Part shown: positions 32,509-41,819 of the stretch, in pieces
Numbering within the stretch: the first letter of the stretch is position 1
Layout: each line of letters starts with the position of its first letter
NCBI RefSeq assembly: GCF_900115395.1
Contig: NZ_FOWE01000008.1
Span: forward strand, 243,679 to 307,678
DNA: 64,000 nt
Reading direction: 5' to 3'
DNA from: Geodermatophilus obscurus
GTDB lineage: Bacteria > Actinomycetota > Actinomycetes > Mycobacteriales > Geodermatophilaceae
The notes under the pieces: generated by a model
Seen by the model: only the letters and a program-made list of their open reading frames with translations
Database searches by the model: none
Told to the model about the DNA's origin: nothing
Program-made: the position numbers and the translations under genes

Positions 32509-35500
32509 GTGCCCGCTCTCGACCGGTTCTCCGCGCCCACCCGAGCGTGGTTCACCGGCGCCTTCGCCGAGCCCACGGCCGCCCAGGAGGGTGCCTGGGA
32601 GGCGATCAGCAGCGGTGAGCACGCCCTCGTCGTCGCCCCCACCGGGTCGGGCAAGACGCTGGCCGCCTTCCTCTGGTCCCTCGACCGGCTGACCAGCACG
32701 CCGCCGGCCGACGAGAGCCGCCGCTGCCGCGTCCTCTACGTCTCCCCGCTCAAGGCGCTGGCCGTCGACGTCGAGCGCAACCTGCGGGCGCCGCTGACCG
32801 GCATCGGGCAGGCCGCCCTGCGGCTGGGGCTGCCCCGGCCGGAGATCTCCGTGGGGATCCGCTCGGGCGACACCCCGGCCGACGAGCGGCGCGCGTTCAC
32901 CCGCCGGCCCACCGACATCCTCATCACCACGCCCGAGTCGCTGTTCCTGCTGCTCACCAGCTCGGCGCGGGAGGCGCTGCGCGGGGTCGAGACGGTGATC
33001 GTCGACGAGGTGCACGCCGTCGCCGACAGCAAGCGCGGCGCGCACATGGCCGTCTCCCTCGACCGGCTCGACGAGCTGCTCGACCGCCCGGCGCAGCGGA
33101 TCGGCCTGTCGGCCACGGTCCGCCCGATCGAGGAGGTCGCCACCTTCCTCGCCGGCGGCCGGCCGGTGCAGGTGGTGCAGCCGACGTCGGTCAAGCAGTG
33201 GGACCTCTCGGTCGTCGTCCCGGTCGAGGACATGAGCCAGCTGGGTCAGCCCACCGGGGAGCTGGAGGGGTCGGCGGCCGGCGACCAGCCGCGGACGTCG
33301 ATCTGGCCGGCGGTCGAGGAGCGGGTGCTCGACCTGGTGGAGGCCCACCGCAGCACCATCGTGTTCGCCAACTCCCGGCGGCTGGCCGAGCGGCTGACCA
33401 GCCGGCTCAACGAGATGGCCTACGAGCGGGCCACCGGCGAGGCCGTGCCGCCGGGCACCAACGCCGCCGCGCTCATGGCGCAGGCCGGCTCGGGCGGCGG
33501 CGTCCCCGAGGGCGTGCGGCCGGTCGCCGCCGCCCACCACGGGTCGGTGTCGCGCGAGCAGCGCGCCGTCGTCGAGGATGCGCTGAAGTCCGGGCAGCTG
33601 CCGGCGGTGGTCGCGACGTCGTCCCTGGAGCTCGGCATCGACATGGGCTCGGTCGACCTCGTCGTGCAGGTGGAGGCGCCGCCCACGGTGGCCGCGGGCC
33701 TGCAGCGGGTCGGCCGCGCCGGGCACCAGGTCGGCGCGGTCAGCCGCGGCGTGCTGTTCCCCAAGTACCGCGGCGACCTCGTGCAGTGCGCGCTGGTGGC
33801 CGAGCGGATGAAGGCCGGCGCGATCGAGTCGATCCGCTACCTGCGCAACCCGCTCGACGTGCTCGCCCAGCAGATCGTCGCGATCGTCTCCGAGGGCCCC
33901 CGCACCGTCGAGGAGGTCGCCGCGCTGCTGCGCCGGTCGGCGCCGTTCTCCGGCCTGCCCGACTCCGCGCTGCACGCCGTCCTCGACATGCTCGCCGGCC
34001 GCTACCCCTCCGACGCGTTCGCCGAGCTGCGCCCGCGGCTGACCTGGGACCGGGTCACCGACACCCTCACCGCCCGCAGCGGCGCCCAGCGGCTGGCGGT
34101 CACCAGCGGCGGCACCATCCCCGACCGCGGGCTGTTCGGCGTCTTCATCGTCGGCGGCGGCGAGGGGTCCGGCGGGCGCCGGGTCGGCGAGCTCGACGAG
34201 GAGATGGTCTACGAGTCGCGGGTCGGCGACGTCTTCCTGCTCGGCTCGTCGTCGTGGCGGATCGAGGAGATCACCCACGACCGCGTGCTGGTCTCCCCCG
34301 CCCCCGGCCAGCCCGGGAAGATGCCGTTCTGGCACGGCGACGCCCCCGGCCGTCCGCTGGAGCTGGGCCGGGCGCTGGGCGCGTTCCTCCGCGAGGTCGG
34401 CTCGGCCACCCCCGAGAAGGGCCGCGAGCGGGCGCAGGCCGCCGGCCTCGACGACTGGGGCGCGGCCAACCTGCTCGCCTACCTCGCCGAGCAGAAGGCG
34501 GCCACCGGCCACCTCCCCGACGACCGCACGCTGCTCGTCGAGCGGTTCCGCGACGAGCTCGGCGACTGGCGGCTGGTCGTGCACTCCCCCTTCGGTGCGC
34601 AGGTCAACGCCCCCTGGGCGCTGGTGCTGGCCGCCCGGCTGCGCGAGCGGTACGGCGTCGACGTCGCCTCCATGCACTCCGACGACGGCATCGTGCTCCG
34701 CCTGCCCGACACCACCGGCGAGCCGCCCGAGGCCGACCTCGCCGTGCTCGACCCCGACGACGTCGAGCGGGAGGTGACCGCCGAGGTCGGCACCTCGGCG
34801 CTGTTCGCCAGCCGGTTCCGCGAGTGCGCCGCCCGGGCGCTGCTGCTCCCCCGCCGGGACCCACGGCGGCGCACCCCGCTGTGGCAGCAGCGCCAGCGCG
34901 CCGCCCAGCTGCTCAGCGTCGCCAGCGAGTTCTCCTCCTTCCCCATCACGCTGGAGGCCGCCCGCGAGGTGCTGCAGGACGTCTACGACGTGCCGGGCCT
35001 GGTCGAGCTGATGCGCGACGTCCGCTCCCGCCGCGTGCGGGTCGTCGACGTGCAGACGCAGGCCGCCTCGCCGTTCGCGCAGTCGCTGCTGTTCGGCTAC
35101 GTCGGGCAGTTCCTCTACGAGGGCGACGCCCCGCTGGCCGAGCGGCGGGCGCAGGCCCTGGCGCTCGACACCGGCCTGCTCGCCGAGCTGCTCGGCCGCT
35201 CGGAGCTGCGCGAGCTCCTCGACTCCGAGGCGCTGGCCGAGGTCGAGGGGGAGCTGCAGCGACTGCCCGCCGAGCGCCACCCCCGCGACGTCGACGGCGC
35301 GTCCGACCTGCTGCGCGGCCTCGGCGACCTCACGCCGGCCGAGGCGGCGCTGCGCGGCGTCCCGGCCGCGTGGCTCGAGGAGCTGGTCGCCTCCCGCCGG
35401 GCGATCGTCGTGCGGATCGCCGGGGAGGAGCGCCACGTCGCCACCGAGGACGCCGGCCGGCTGCGCGACGCCCTCGGCACCGCGCTGCCCGTCGGTGTGC

Positions 35501-37125
35501 CCGAGGCGTTCACCGAGCCGGTCGCCGACCCGCTGGGCGACCTCGTCGGCCGCTACGCCCGCACCCACGGCCCGTTCCAGCCCGCCGAGGTCGCCACGCG
35601 GCTCGGGCTCGGCGTCGCCGTCGTCACCGCGACGCTGCAGCGGCTGGTCGGCACCGGCCGACTGGTCACCGGGGAGTTCCGGCCCGGCGGCAGCGGCCAG
35701 GAGTGGTGCGACGCCGAGGTGCTGCGTTCGGTGCGCCGCCGCAGCCTCGCCAAGCTCCGCCAGGAGGTCGAGCCGGTGCCGATCGGCACGCTCGCCCGCT
35801 TCACCCCGTCCTGGCAGTCGGTGGGCAGCCGCATGCGCGGGGTCGACGGCGTCCTGGCCGTCGTCGAGCAGCTGGCCGGGGCGCTGGTGCCGGCGAGCGC
35901 CCTGGAGTCGCTGGTGCTGCCGTCCCGGGTCCGCGACTACCGGCCCGCGATGCTCGACGAGCTCACCAGCGCCGGCGAGGTGCTGTGGGCCGGCGCCGGC
36001 GGGCTGCCCGGCGGCGACGGCTGGGTGAGCCTGGTGCCCGCCGACCTCGCGCCGCTGCTGCTGCCCGACCCGGTGGAGCTGCCGGAGGAGGGCGGCGTCG
36101 CGTTCGCCGTGCTGGAGCAGCTGGCGGCGGGGCAGGCGGTGTTCTTCCGCGGCCTGTCCGATCTCGTCGGCGCCACCGACGACGCCGCGCTCGCCGACGT
36201 CGTCTGGGACCTGGTGTGGGCCGGGCTGCTCACCAACGACACCCTGGCGCCGCTGCGCACCCGGCTGGCCGGCGGCGGCACGCACAAGCGCACCCCCGCG
36301 CCGCCGCGGGCCCGGGTCGACCGCGCCCGCTACGGCCGCCCGCGGCTGGGCCGGCCGGCGATGCCCACGCGCACCGGCCCGCCCACGGTCGCCGGCCGCT
36401 GGTCGCGGCTGCCCGAGCGCGAGGCCAACCCGACGCGGCGCACCACCGCCCGCGCCGAGGCGCTGCTCGAGCGGCACGGCGTGCTCACCCGGGGCGCGGT
36501 CATGGCCGAGCAGGTGCCCGGCGGCTTCTCCGCCGTGTACCCGGTGCTGCGCGCGTTCGAGGAGAACAACCGGGCGCGGCGCGGCTACTTCGTCGAGACG
36601 CTCGGCGCCGCCCAGTTCGGCACGGTCGGCTCGGTCGACCGGCTGCGCGCCTTCGCCACCCCCGACCGGGCACCCGAGGGCCCGGTGGTGCTCGCCGCCA
36701 CCGACCCGGCCAACGTCTACGGGGCGGCGCTGCCCTGGCCCGACCGCGGCGGGCCGTCCGACGCGGAGTCCGCCACCGGGGTCGCCGTCGACGTCGGCGA
36801 GGGCACCGGGGGTACGGCCGGGAGCAAGCGGGCCAGCGGGCACCGCGCCGGGCGCAAGGCCGGGGCGCTGGTGGTGCTCGTCGACGGCGAGCTCGTGCTC
36901 TACGTCGAGCGCGGCGGCAAGACGCTGCTGTCGTTCACCGAGGACGAGACCGCGCTGAAGGAGGCGGCCACCGCGCTGTCGGGCGCCGTCGCGGCCGGGG
37001 CGCTGGGCCGCATGGTGTTGCAGAAGGCCGACGGCGCCTCGGTGCACCAGGACACCCCGCTGTCGGCCGCGCTGCAGGCCGCGGGGTTCGCGGCCACCCC
37101 GCGCGGGCTGCGGCTGCGCGGCTGA
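32509..37125 (+). CDS. lhr: ATP-dependent helicase Lhr
   Basis: 1538 aa, the normal size for Lhr-type superfamily-2 helicases. Order: Q/I motif [17 protein letters not shown], Ia [30 protein letters not shown] box [44 protein letters not shown], then the long winged-helix and C-terminal Lhr domains. Lhr translocates 3'-5' on ssDNA and unwinds RNA:DNA hybrids; in mycobacteria it is induced by DNA damage. No SOS box is seen here. GTG 32509, six nt after GACACT (possible leaderless -10). nei follows two genes downstream, echoing the mycobacterial lhr-nei pairing. Confidence 0.96.
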   Translation: MPALDRFSAPTRAWFTGAFAEPTAAQEGAWEAISSGEHALVVAPTGSGKTLAAFLWSLDRLTSTPPADESRRCRVLYVSPLKALAVDVERNLRAPLTGIGQAALRLGLPRPEISVGIRSGDTPADERRAFTRRPTDILITTPESLFLLLTSSAREALRGVETVIVDEVHAVADSKRGAHMAVSLDRLDELLDRPAQRIGLSATVRPIEEVATFLAGGRPVQVVQPTSVKQWDLSVVVPVEDMSQLGQPTGELEGSAAGDQPRTSIWPAVEERVLDLVEAHRSTIVFANSRRLAERLTSRLNEMAYERATGEAVPPGTNAAALMAQAGSGGGVPEGVRPVAAAHHGSVSREQRAVVEDALKSGQLPAVVATSSLELGIDMGSVDLVVQVEAPPTVAAGLQRVGRAGHQVGAVSRGVLFPKYRGDLVQCALVAERMKAGAIESIRYLRNPLDVLAQQIVAIVSEGPRTVEEVAALLRRSAPFSGLPDSALHAVLDMLAGRYPSDAFAELRPRLTWDRVTDTLTARSGAQRLAVTSGGTIPDRGLFGVFIVGGGEGSGGRRVGELDEEMVYESRVGDVFLLGSSSWRIEEITHDRVLVSPAPGQPGKMPFWHGDAPGRPLELGRALGAFLREVGSATPEKGRERAQAAGLDDWGAANLLAYLAEQKAATGHLPDDRTLLVERFRDELGDWRLVVHSPFGAQVNAPWALVLAARLRERYGVDVASMHSDDGIVLRLPDTTGEPPEADLAVLDPDDVEREVTAEVGTSALFASRFRECAARALLLPRRDPRRRTPLWQQRQRAAQLLSVASEFSSFPITLEAAREVLQDVYDVPGLVELMRDVRSRRVRVVDVQTQAASPFAQSLLFGYVGQFLYEGDAPLAERRAQALALDTGLLAELLGRSELRELLDSEALAEVEGELQRLPAERHPRDVDGASDLLRGLGDLTPAEAALRGVPAAWLEELVASRRAIVVRIAGEERHVATEDAGRLRDALGTALPVGVPEAFTEPVADPLGDLVGRYARTHGPFQPAEVATRLGLGVAVVTATLQRLVGTGRLVTGEFRPGGSGQEWCDAEVLRSVRRRSLAKLRQEVEPVPIGTLARFTPSWQSVGSRMRGVDGVLAVVEQLAGALVPASALESLVLPSRVRDYRPAMLDELTSAGEVLWAGAGGLPGGDGWVSLVPADLAPLLLPDPVELPEEGGVAFAVLEQLAAGQAVFFRGLSDLVGATDDAALADVVWDLVWAGLLTNDTLAPLRTRLAGGGTHKRTPAPPRARVDRARYGRPRLGRPAMPTRTGPPTVAGRWSRLPEREANPTRRTTARAEALLERHGVLTRGAVMAEQVPGGFSAVYPVLRAFEENNRARRGYFVETLGAAQFGTVGSVDRLRAFATPDRAPEGPVVLAATDPANVYGAALPWPDRGGPSDAESATGVAVDVGEGTGGTAGSKRASGHRAGRKAGALVVLVDGELVLYVERGGKTLLSFTEDETALKEAATALSGAVAAGALGRMVLQKADGASVHQDTPLSAALQAAGFAATPRGLRLRG

Positions 37126-37192
37126 CCCGACGGGCTCCCCGCGGCGCCGCGTACCGTTGACCGTCGCAGTCGTGAGGGATGAGGGAACAGGT

Positions 37193-38044
37193 ATGGCAGC
37201 CGGCACGGTCCGCTGGTTCGACGCGGAGAAGGGCTTCGGGTTCATCGAGCCGCAGGAGGGCGGGGAGGACGTCTTCGTCCACTTCTCGGCCATCGAGGAC
37301 ACCGGGGGCTTCCGCACCCTCGACGAGGGGCAGCCGGTCGAGTTCGACGCCACGGAGGGGCCGCGCGGCCCGCAGGCCGACCGGGTGCGGCCCACCGGCA
37401 GCGCCCCGCGGGCCCGCCGGGACGACCGCGGGGGCTCCCGCGACGACCGCGGGGGCTCTCGCGACGACCGCGGCGACCGGGGCCGCTCCGGCGGGAGCCG
37501 CGCGCCGCGCGGTCTCGTCGTCCAGGGCACCGTCGCGCGCTTCGACGCCGACCGCGGCTTCGGCTTCATCGTCCCGGAGGACGTCTTCGTGCACGTCTCC
37601 GCGGTGATCCGCGGCGGCGACCTCGAGGAGGGCGACCGCGTCGAGTTCGAGCTCGTCGAGGGCAACCGCGGCCTGCAGGCCGAGTCCGTGCGGCTGCTGG
37701 CCTCGACGCCCCGGCGCGGCGGCTCCGACCGCCCCGCGCCCCGCGACCGCCGTGACGACCGCCGGGACGACCGCGGCGGCCGCGACCAGCGCCCGGCCCG
37801 CTCCGGCGGTGCCCGCGGCGGCGACGCCGGCGGCAGCGCCGAGGGCACCGTCCAGTGGTTCAACGGGGAGAAGGGCTTCGGCTTCATCACCCCCGACGAC
37901 GGCGGCGACGACGTGTTCGTGCACTTCTCCGAGATCGAGGAGACCGGCGGCTACCGCGAGCTCGAGGAGGGCCAGCGGGTCGCCTTCACCCGCACCTCCG
38001 GCGCGCGCGGCACCAGCGCCACCGGCGTCCGCCCGCTGGACTGA
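37193..38044 (+). CDS. triple cold-shock-domain protein with RGG/DDR-rich linkers
   Basis: 283 aa from ATG 37193 with AGGGAACAGG site. Three complete cold-shock domains: residues ~1-65 ([23 protein letters not shown]), ~105-165 ([23 protein letters not shown]) and ~218-283 ([23 protein letters not shown]). Each has RNP1 (GFGFI) and RNP2 (DVFVH). The linkers are Arg/Gly/Asp-rich: DDRGGSR repeats in the first, [14 protein letters not shown] in the second, like eukaryotic RGG boxes. Expected: single-strand nucleic-acid binding with higher avidity than a normal 67-aa CspA. Domain 2 lacks the aromatic Trp after TV (TVARF versus TVRWF). Confidence 0.9.
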   Translation: MAAGTVRWFDAEKGFGFIEPQEGGEDVFVHFSAIEDTGGFRTLDEGQPVEFDATEGPRGPQADRVRPTGSAPRARRDDRGGSRDDRGGSRDDRGDRGRSGGSRAPRGLVVQGTVARFDADRGFGFIVPEDVFVHVSAVIRGGDLEEGDRVEFELVEGNRGLQAESVRLLASTPRRGGSDRPAPRDRRDDRRDDRGGRDQRPARSGGARGGDAGGSAEGTVQWFNGEKGFGFITPDDGGDDVFVHFSEIEETGGYRELEEGQRVAFTRTSGARGTSATGVRPLD

Positions 38045-38046
38045 AC

Positions 38047-38111
38047 GAACGGCCACCCTCCTCCCCACGCCGCGCTCGCTCGGCGTGGGGACCTGGAGGG
38101 GGGCCGTTCCG
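38047..38111. repeat. dispersed hairpin element, copy A
   Basis: GAACGGCC-ACCCTCC-CCCCACGCCG pairs with CGGCGTGGGG-GGAGGG-GGCCGTTC, forming a long imperfect stem 2 bp after the cold-shock gene stop, in a convergent gap. A ~67-bp copy with the same layout follows the pgsA stop at 48367-48433 on the minus strand; the two share CCACCCTCCTCCCCACGCC exactly. It probably acts as a two-way terminator. Confidence 0.85.
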
Positions 38112-38116
38112 TCCCG

Positions 38117-38716
38117 TCACCTGCGGGCGCGCAGCCAGGGGGCGAACCAGCGCGTCAGCCGCGGCATGACCACCTGGCCGAGCAGCACGACGACGACGGT
38201 CGCCGACAGCAGCAGCCGCACCGGCAGCGGCCACGAGGTGATGTGCGGGGCCACCAGCAGCGAGAAGCCGAGGGTGATGCCGAAGACGGCCGCGATGGTG
38301 AGCACGGTGAGCCGCCAGCGCGGGCCCGGCCGGGGCGGGGTCAGGGCGGTGAAGAAGCTGTCCAGCCCGGCCACGCGGGCGTAGTCGGCGCCCTCCGACA
38401 GGGACTCCACCCGCGCCAGCGCCGCGCGCCGCTCCGCCGAGCGCTCCCAGCGGGCCAGCGCCTCGCCGTCGGCGAACCGGTAGACCAGGTGGTAGCGGTT
38501 CGAGCCCGGCCCCGGGCGCAGCAGGCTGGTGCCCAGGTTGCCGGGGAACCGCTCGGCCAGGCCCAGGACCTCGCCGGCCCACTGCTCGAAGGCGGCCCGC
38601 CGGTCGGCGTGGACGTGGCGGGCGACGGTCACCGTGACCGGCTCCGCGACCCCGGAGACGTGCTCCGGGGCGATCTCCGGGGTGCCGGTGGGGGTGGGCT
38701 CGGGGTCGCGGCGCAC
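38117..38716 (-). CDS. ABM-domain membrane protein
   Basis: 199 aa from GTG 38714-38716. Residues ~25-110 form an antibiotic-biosynthesis-monooxygenase-like ferredoxin fold (VTVTVARHVHADRRAAFEQWAGEV, NLGTSLLRPGPGSNRYHLVYRF, WERSAERRAALARVESLS); three membrane helices follow (LTVLTIAAVFGITLGFSLLV, LLLSATVVVVLLGQVVM). This fusion is a known actinobacterial arrangement of unknown role; it may bind a small hydrophobic ligand or haem. It diverges from nei. Confidence 0.8.
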   Translation of the reverse strand: MRRDPEPTPTGTPEIAPEHVSGVAEPVTVTVARHVHADRRAAFEQWAGEVLGLAERFPGNLGTSLLRPGPGSNRYHLVYRFADGEALARWERSAERRAALARVESLSEGADYARVAGLDSFFTALTPPRPGPRWRLTVLTIAAVFGITLGFSLLVAPHITSWPLPVRLLLSATVVVVLLGQVVMPRLTRWFAPWLRARR

Positions 38717-38814
38717 GGACGGTCCAGCGTCCCCGGCGACCTCGCGCTTCCTGACCCCGGCGTGACCTCTCTCGCGCTCGAGCAGCGCGGATGCCCGCGG
38801 GGGACAATGAGGTC

Positions 38815-39669
38815 GTGCCCGAGGGAGACACCGTCTGGTTGGCCGCCAAGCGGATGAACACCGCGCTGGCCGGCCAGACGCTGCGCCGCGGCGAGCTCCG
38901 GGTGCCCCAGCTGGCCGCCACCGACCTCACCGGCCGCACCGTCGCCGAGGTGGTCTCCCGCGGCAAGCACATGCTCACCCGCCTCACCGACGGGTGGACG
39001 CTGCGCACCCACTACCGCATGGACGGCAGCTGGCACATCTATCGCAAGGGCGCCCGGTGGCGCGGCGGGCCGGCGTTCTCCATCCGGGCCGTCCTCGCCA
39101 CCGACCGGTGGGACTGCGTCGGCTACCGGCTCCACGACGTCACCATGGTGCGCACCGAGCAGGAGGACACCGTCGTCGGTCACCTCGGCCCCGACGTGCT
39201 GGGCCCCGACTGGGACCTCGACGAGGCGTTGCGCCGGCTGCGGTCGCACCCCGACGAGCAGGTCGGCGTGGCGGTCCTCGACCAGCGCAACCTGTGCGGG
39301 CCCGGCAACCTCTACAAGGTCGAGGGTCTGTTCGTCTGCGGCGTGCACCCCTGGATGCGTGTCGCCGACGTCGAGGACCTGTCCGGCCTGGTGGAGCGCA
39401 CCCGGGCGCTGATGCTGGCCAACCGCGACCGCCCGGAGCAGAGCACCACCGGCGACCTGCGCCGCGGCCGCGACCACTGGGTCTACGGCCGCAAGGACAA
39501 GCCGTGCTACCGCTGCGGCACCCCGATCCTGCGCGGCGACCAGGGGCCGGACCTGCAGGAGCGGATCACCTACTGGTGCCCCACCTGCCAGGCCACCGAC
39601 GCACCCGTCGACCCGCTGGCCCGCACCGGCGAGCCCGACCACCCGCGCCCGCTCACCAGCGCCACCTGA
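38815..39669 (+). CDS. nei: endonuclease VIII-like DNA glycosylase/AP lyase (Nei/Fpg family)
   Basis: 284 aa. Starting at GTG 38815 gives MPEGDTVW, with the catalytic Pro2 and Glu3 exactly placed; an upstream ATG at 38791 would bury them and is rejected. The catalytic Lys lies in VVSRGKHMLTR, the H2TH helix region in RNLCGPGNLYKVEGL, and the C-terminal zinc finger is CYRCGTPI...YWCPTCQ. It removes oxidised bases and cuts the abasic site. Repair partner of lhr nearby. Confidence 0.94.
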   Translation: MPEGDTVWLAAKRMNTALAGQTLRRGELRVPQLAATDLTGRTVAEVVSRGKHMLTRLTDGWTLRTHYRMDGSWHIYRKGARWRGGPAFSIRAVLATDRWDCVGYRLHDVTMVRTEQEDTVVGHLGPDVLGPDWDLDEALRRLRSHPDEQVGVAVLDQRNLCGPGNLYKVEGLFVCGVHPWMRVADVEDLSGLVERTRALMLANRDRPEQSTTGDLRRGRDHWVYGRKDKPCYRCGTPILRGDQGPDLQERITYWCPTCQATDAPVDPLARTGEPDHPRPLTSAT

Positions 39670-39679
39670 GGACGGACAC

Positions 39680-39712
39680 ACCGCGGGCCCGGTCCGGGAC
39701 CGGGCCCGCGGT
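39680..39712. terminator. bidirectional terminator nei/pspA
   Basis: Perfect 16-bp stem: ACCGCGGGCCCGGTCC (39680-39695) and GGACCGGGCCCGCGGT (39697-39712) with a one-base centre, between converging genes. Confidence 0.8.
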
Positions 39713-39718
39713 CGTGCG

Positions 39719-40552
39719 TCAGGCGTTCTCGGGGCGCTGCGCCTGCTGCTCGGTCTTCTCGAACGACGGCGCCGCCGTGCCCGGGCCGATCGCGCCGGCC
39801 GCCCCGGTGCCGCCCTCGACGGCGGTCTGCCCGCCGCCCATGCCCGCGCGGATCTGCTCCAACCGCGAGGCGCCGGCGACGTCGAGGGTGGCCTTCTGCA
39901 CCTCGAGCATGCGGCCCTCGACCGACGTCTGGGCCAGCTCGGCCTGACCGAGCGCGTTGGCGTAGCGGGCCTCGATCTTGTCGCGGACCTCGGCCAGGCT
40001 GGGGGTGTTCCCCGGTGCCGAGAGCTCGTTGACCTGCCGCATCGAGGCGGCCACGTGCTCCTGCATCTTGGCCTGCTCGAGCTGGCTCATCAGCTTGGTG
40101 CGCTCGGCCAGCGTCGTCTGCAACCGCATGCGGCTCTGCTCGACGGCTCCGCGTGCCTGCTCGGCGGCCTGCAGCGCCTCGTCGTGGCTGCGCTTGAGGT
40201 CCTCCATCGCCTGCTCGGCGGCGACCAGCTGGGTGGCGAAGGCCTGGGCGGCGTTCTCGTACTCCGTGGCCTTGCCGACGTCGCCCCGGCCACGCGACTG
40301 GTCGGCCAGCACCAGCGCCTGGCGGGCCGAGGCCTGCAGCTTCTCGACCTCACCGAGCTGCCGGTTGAGGCGCATCTCCAGCTGTCGCTGGTTGCCGAGG
40401 ACCGCGGCGGCCTGGTTGGCCAGAGCCTGGTGCCGCTGCTGCTCGGCCTCGATCGCCTGCTGGATCTGGATCTTGGGGTCGGCGCGCTGGTCGATCTGCG
40501 CGTTGGCCGAGGCCGTCAGGTACCGCCACAGCTTGACGAGCGGGTTGGGCAT
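39719..40552 (-). CDS. pspA: phage-shock protein A / IM30 family protein
   Basis: 277 aa, almost wholly alpha-helical coiled coil. An amphipathic start ([21 protein letters not shown]) binds membranes; long charged heptad regions follow ([18 protein letters not shown]..., [26 protein letters not shown]). The last ~40 residues are Gly/Ala/Thr-rich. ESCRT-III-like PspA protects the cell membrane under stress and, in mycobacteria, is controlled with ClgR; here clgR lies 8 kb away. ATG 40550-40552 with GGAGGAG. A perfect 11-bp inverted repeat precedes the gene at 40602-40624. Confidence 0.92.
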   Translation of the reverse strand: MPNPLVKLWRYLTASANAQIDQRADPKIQIQQAIEAEQQRHQALANQAAAVLGNQRQLEMRLNRQLGEVEKLQASARQALVLADQSRGRGDVGKATEYENAAQAFATQLVAAEQAMEDLKRSHDEALQAAEQARGAVEQSRMRLQTTLAERTKLMSQLEQAKMQEHVAASMRQVNELSAPGNTPSLAEVRDKIEARYANALGQAELAQTSVEGRMLEVQKATLDVAGASRLEQIRAGMGGGQTAVEGGTGAAGAIGPGTAAPSFEKTEQQAQRPENA

Positions 40553-40601
40553 GGCGAGCTCCTCCTGGTCCGGCGCGGTCCGGCGCCGCCTCTGGCAGAC
40601 C

Positions 40602-40624
40602 GACCGCCGCGGTCCGCGGCGGTC
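40602..40624. promoter_or_regulatory. inverted repeat upstream of pspA
   Basis: GACCGCCGCGG-T-CCGCGGCGGTC, perfectly symmetrical, ~50 bp before the pspA ATG. It contains CGC-N5-GCG half-sites like those of ClgR operators, but could equally be a leader hairpin. Confidence 0.4.
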
Positions 40625-40721
40625 ACGTGGTCATCGTCCCAGCAGGACGGGTACCCGGGCCAACAGGGAGGTCCCCCGTCCTCCCTCCGGGGATCCCCGG
40701 GTGGCCACGGCGGCCGGGCCC

Positions 40722-40727
40722 TATGGT
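40722..40727 (+). promoter_or_regulatory. leaderless -10 for the PfkB kinase (TATGGT)
   Basis: TATGGT-CGGGCG-ATG: the -10 ends 6 nt before the start codon and there is no ribosome site. The S9 peptidase promoter at 53252 has almost the same sequence. Confidence 0.6.
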
Positions 40728-40733
40728 CGGGCG

Positions 40734-41777
40734 ATGGACCGCGACGTGCCCGTCCCCACCGGCCCCGTCCTGACCGTTCTCGGCGAACTCGTCGTCGACC
40801 TGCTGCCGGTGCCGGACGCCGACGCGGGCCCCGAGGGCACCGCGCCGCACTACGTCGCCCGTCCCGGCGGGAATGCGCTCAACGTCGCCGTCGCCGCGGG
40901 ACGGCTGGCGACACCCGTCGCGCTGCTGGCGCGGCTGGGCACCGGCCCGATGGCCACCGCGCTGCGCCGGCACGCGGAGCTCTCCGGCGTCGACGTCTCC
41001 GGCATGGTCGCCGCGTCGGAGCCGGTCAGCCTCGCCGTCGTCGGCCTGGGGCCCGACGGCTCCCCCGACTACGGCTTCCACGTGCAGGGTGCGGCCGACT
41101 GGCAGTGGACCGACGAGGAGCTGGCCGCCGTCCTGCCCCCGGCGACGGCGGTGCTGCACGTCGGGTCCATCTCCTCCTGGACACCGCCGGGCAGCGAGGC
41201 GATCGCCCGGCTGGCCGAGCGGCTGACCGGCACGGCCCTGGTGAGCGTCGACCCGAACCTGCGCCCGATGCTGGCCGGCGGGCCGGTCGGCGCGGCGCTC
41301 GGCAACGACCCGGACGGCGTGCGGGCACGGCTGGACCGGCTGGTCGCCGTCGCCGACGTGGTGAAGGTCAGCGCGGAGGACCTCGCCTGGCTCGAGCCGG
41401 ACACGACCGACCTCGACGACGCGGTGCAGCGGTGGGCGGCACGCGGCCCGGCGCTGGTCCTGCTCACCGACGGCGGGGCGCCGCTGCGGGTCGCCCGGCC
41501 GGGCCGCCCGGTGCTGCACCGGTCGCCCCCGGAGGTGACCGTGGTCGACACCGTCGGCGCGGGTGACTCGCTGGCCGCCGGCCTGTTCTCCGGCCTGCTC
41601 GCCGCCGGGGTCACCGGCCGGGCGGCCCTCGAGCAGCTCGCCGACGACGACCTGCTCGCCCTCGTCGACGACGCGGCCCTCGTCGCCGCGCTCAACTGCA
41701 CGCGGGTCGGCGCCGACCCGCCGACCGCCGCGGAGCTGGCCGCCGCGAAGGAGCAGCGGGCCGCCAGGACGGCCTGA
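40734..41777 (+). CDS. PfkB-family carbohydrate kinase
   Basis: 347 aa. Motif 1 region GGNALNVAVAAGRLATPVALLARLG and motif 2 DTVGAGDSLAAGLFSGLL with the catalytic Asp of GAGD are intact, of the ribokinase/fructokinase type. It phosphorylates a sugar; fructokinase is most likely from overall pattern, but substrate is not proven. It is convergent with the sugar ABC transporter operon. ATG 40734 appears leaderless. Confidence 0.9.
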   Translation: MDRDVPVPTGPVLTVLGELVVDLLPVPDADAGPEGTAPHYVARPGGNALNVAVAAGRLATPVALLARLGTGPMATALRRHAELSGVDVSGMVAASEPVSLAVVGLGPDGSPDYGFHVQGAADWQWTDEELAAVLPPATAVLHVGSISSWTPPGSEAIARLAERLTGTALVSVDPNLRPMLAGGPVGAALGNDPDGVRARLDRLVAVADVVKVSAEDLAWLEPDTTDLDDAVQRWAARGPALVLLTDGGAPLRVARPGRPVLHRSPPEVTVVDTVGAGDSLAAGLFSGLLAAGVTGRAALEQLADDDLLALVDDAALVAALNCTRVGADPPTAAELAAAKEQRAARTA

Positions 41778-41809
41778 CCGGGCCGGTCGGAGGTCCCGAC
41801 CGGCCCGGT
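41777..41809. terminator. bidirectional terminator pfkB/sugC
   Basis: ACCGGGCCGGTCGG (41777-41790) pairs with CCGACCGGCCCGGT (41796-41809), loop AGGTC, between converging stops. Confidence 0.8.
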
Positions 41810-41819
41810 CGACGGTCCG

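Noticed and set aside
31249..37890. A 2,213-codon open frame antisense to lhr and the cold-shock gene
   Set aside because: Its product is low-complexity Arg/Gly/Pro/His without domains, and it runs antisense to genes with clear motifs; long open antisense frames are expected at this GC content.
38791..38816. Upstream ATG as the nei start
   Set aside because: It would add MPAGDNEV before the catalytic Pro; Nei enzymes need Pro directly after the initiator Met, which GTG 38815 supplies.
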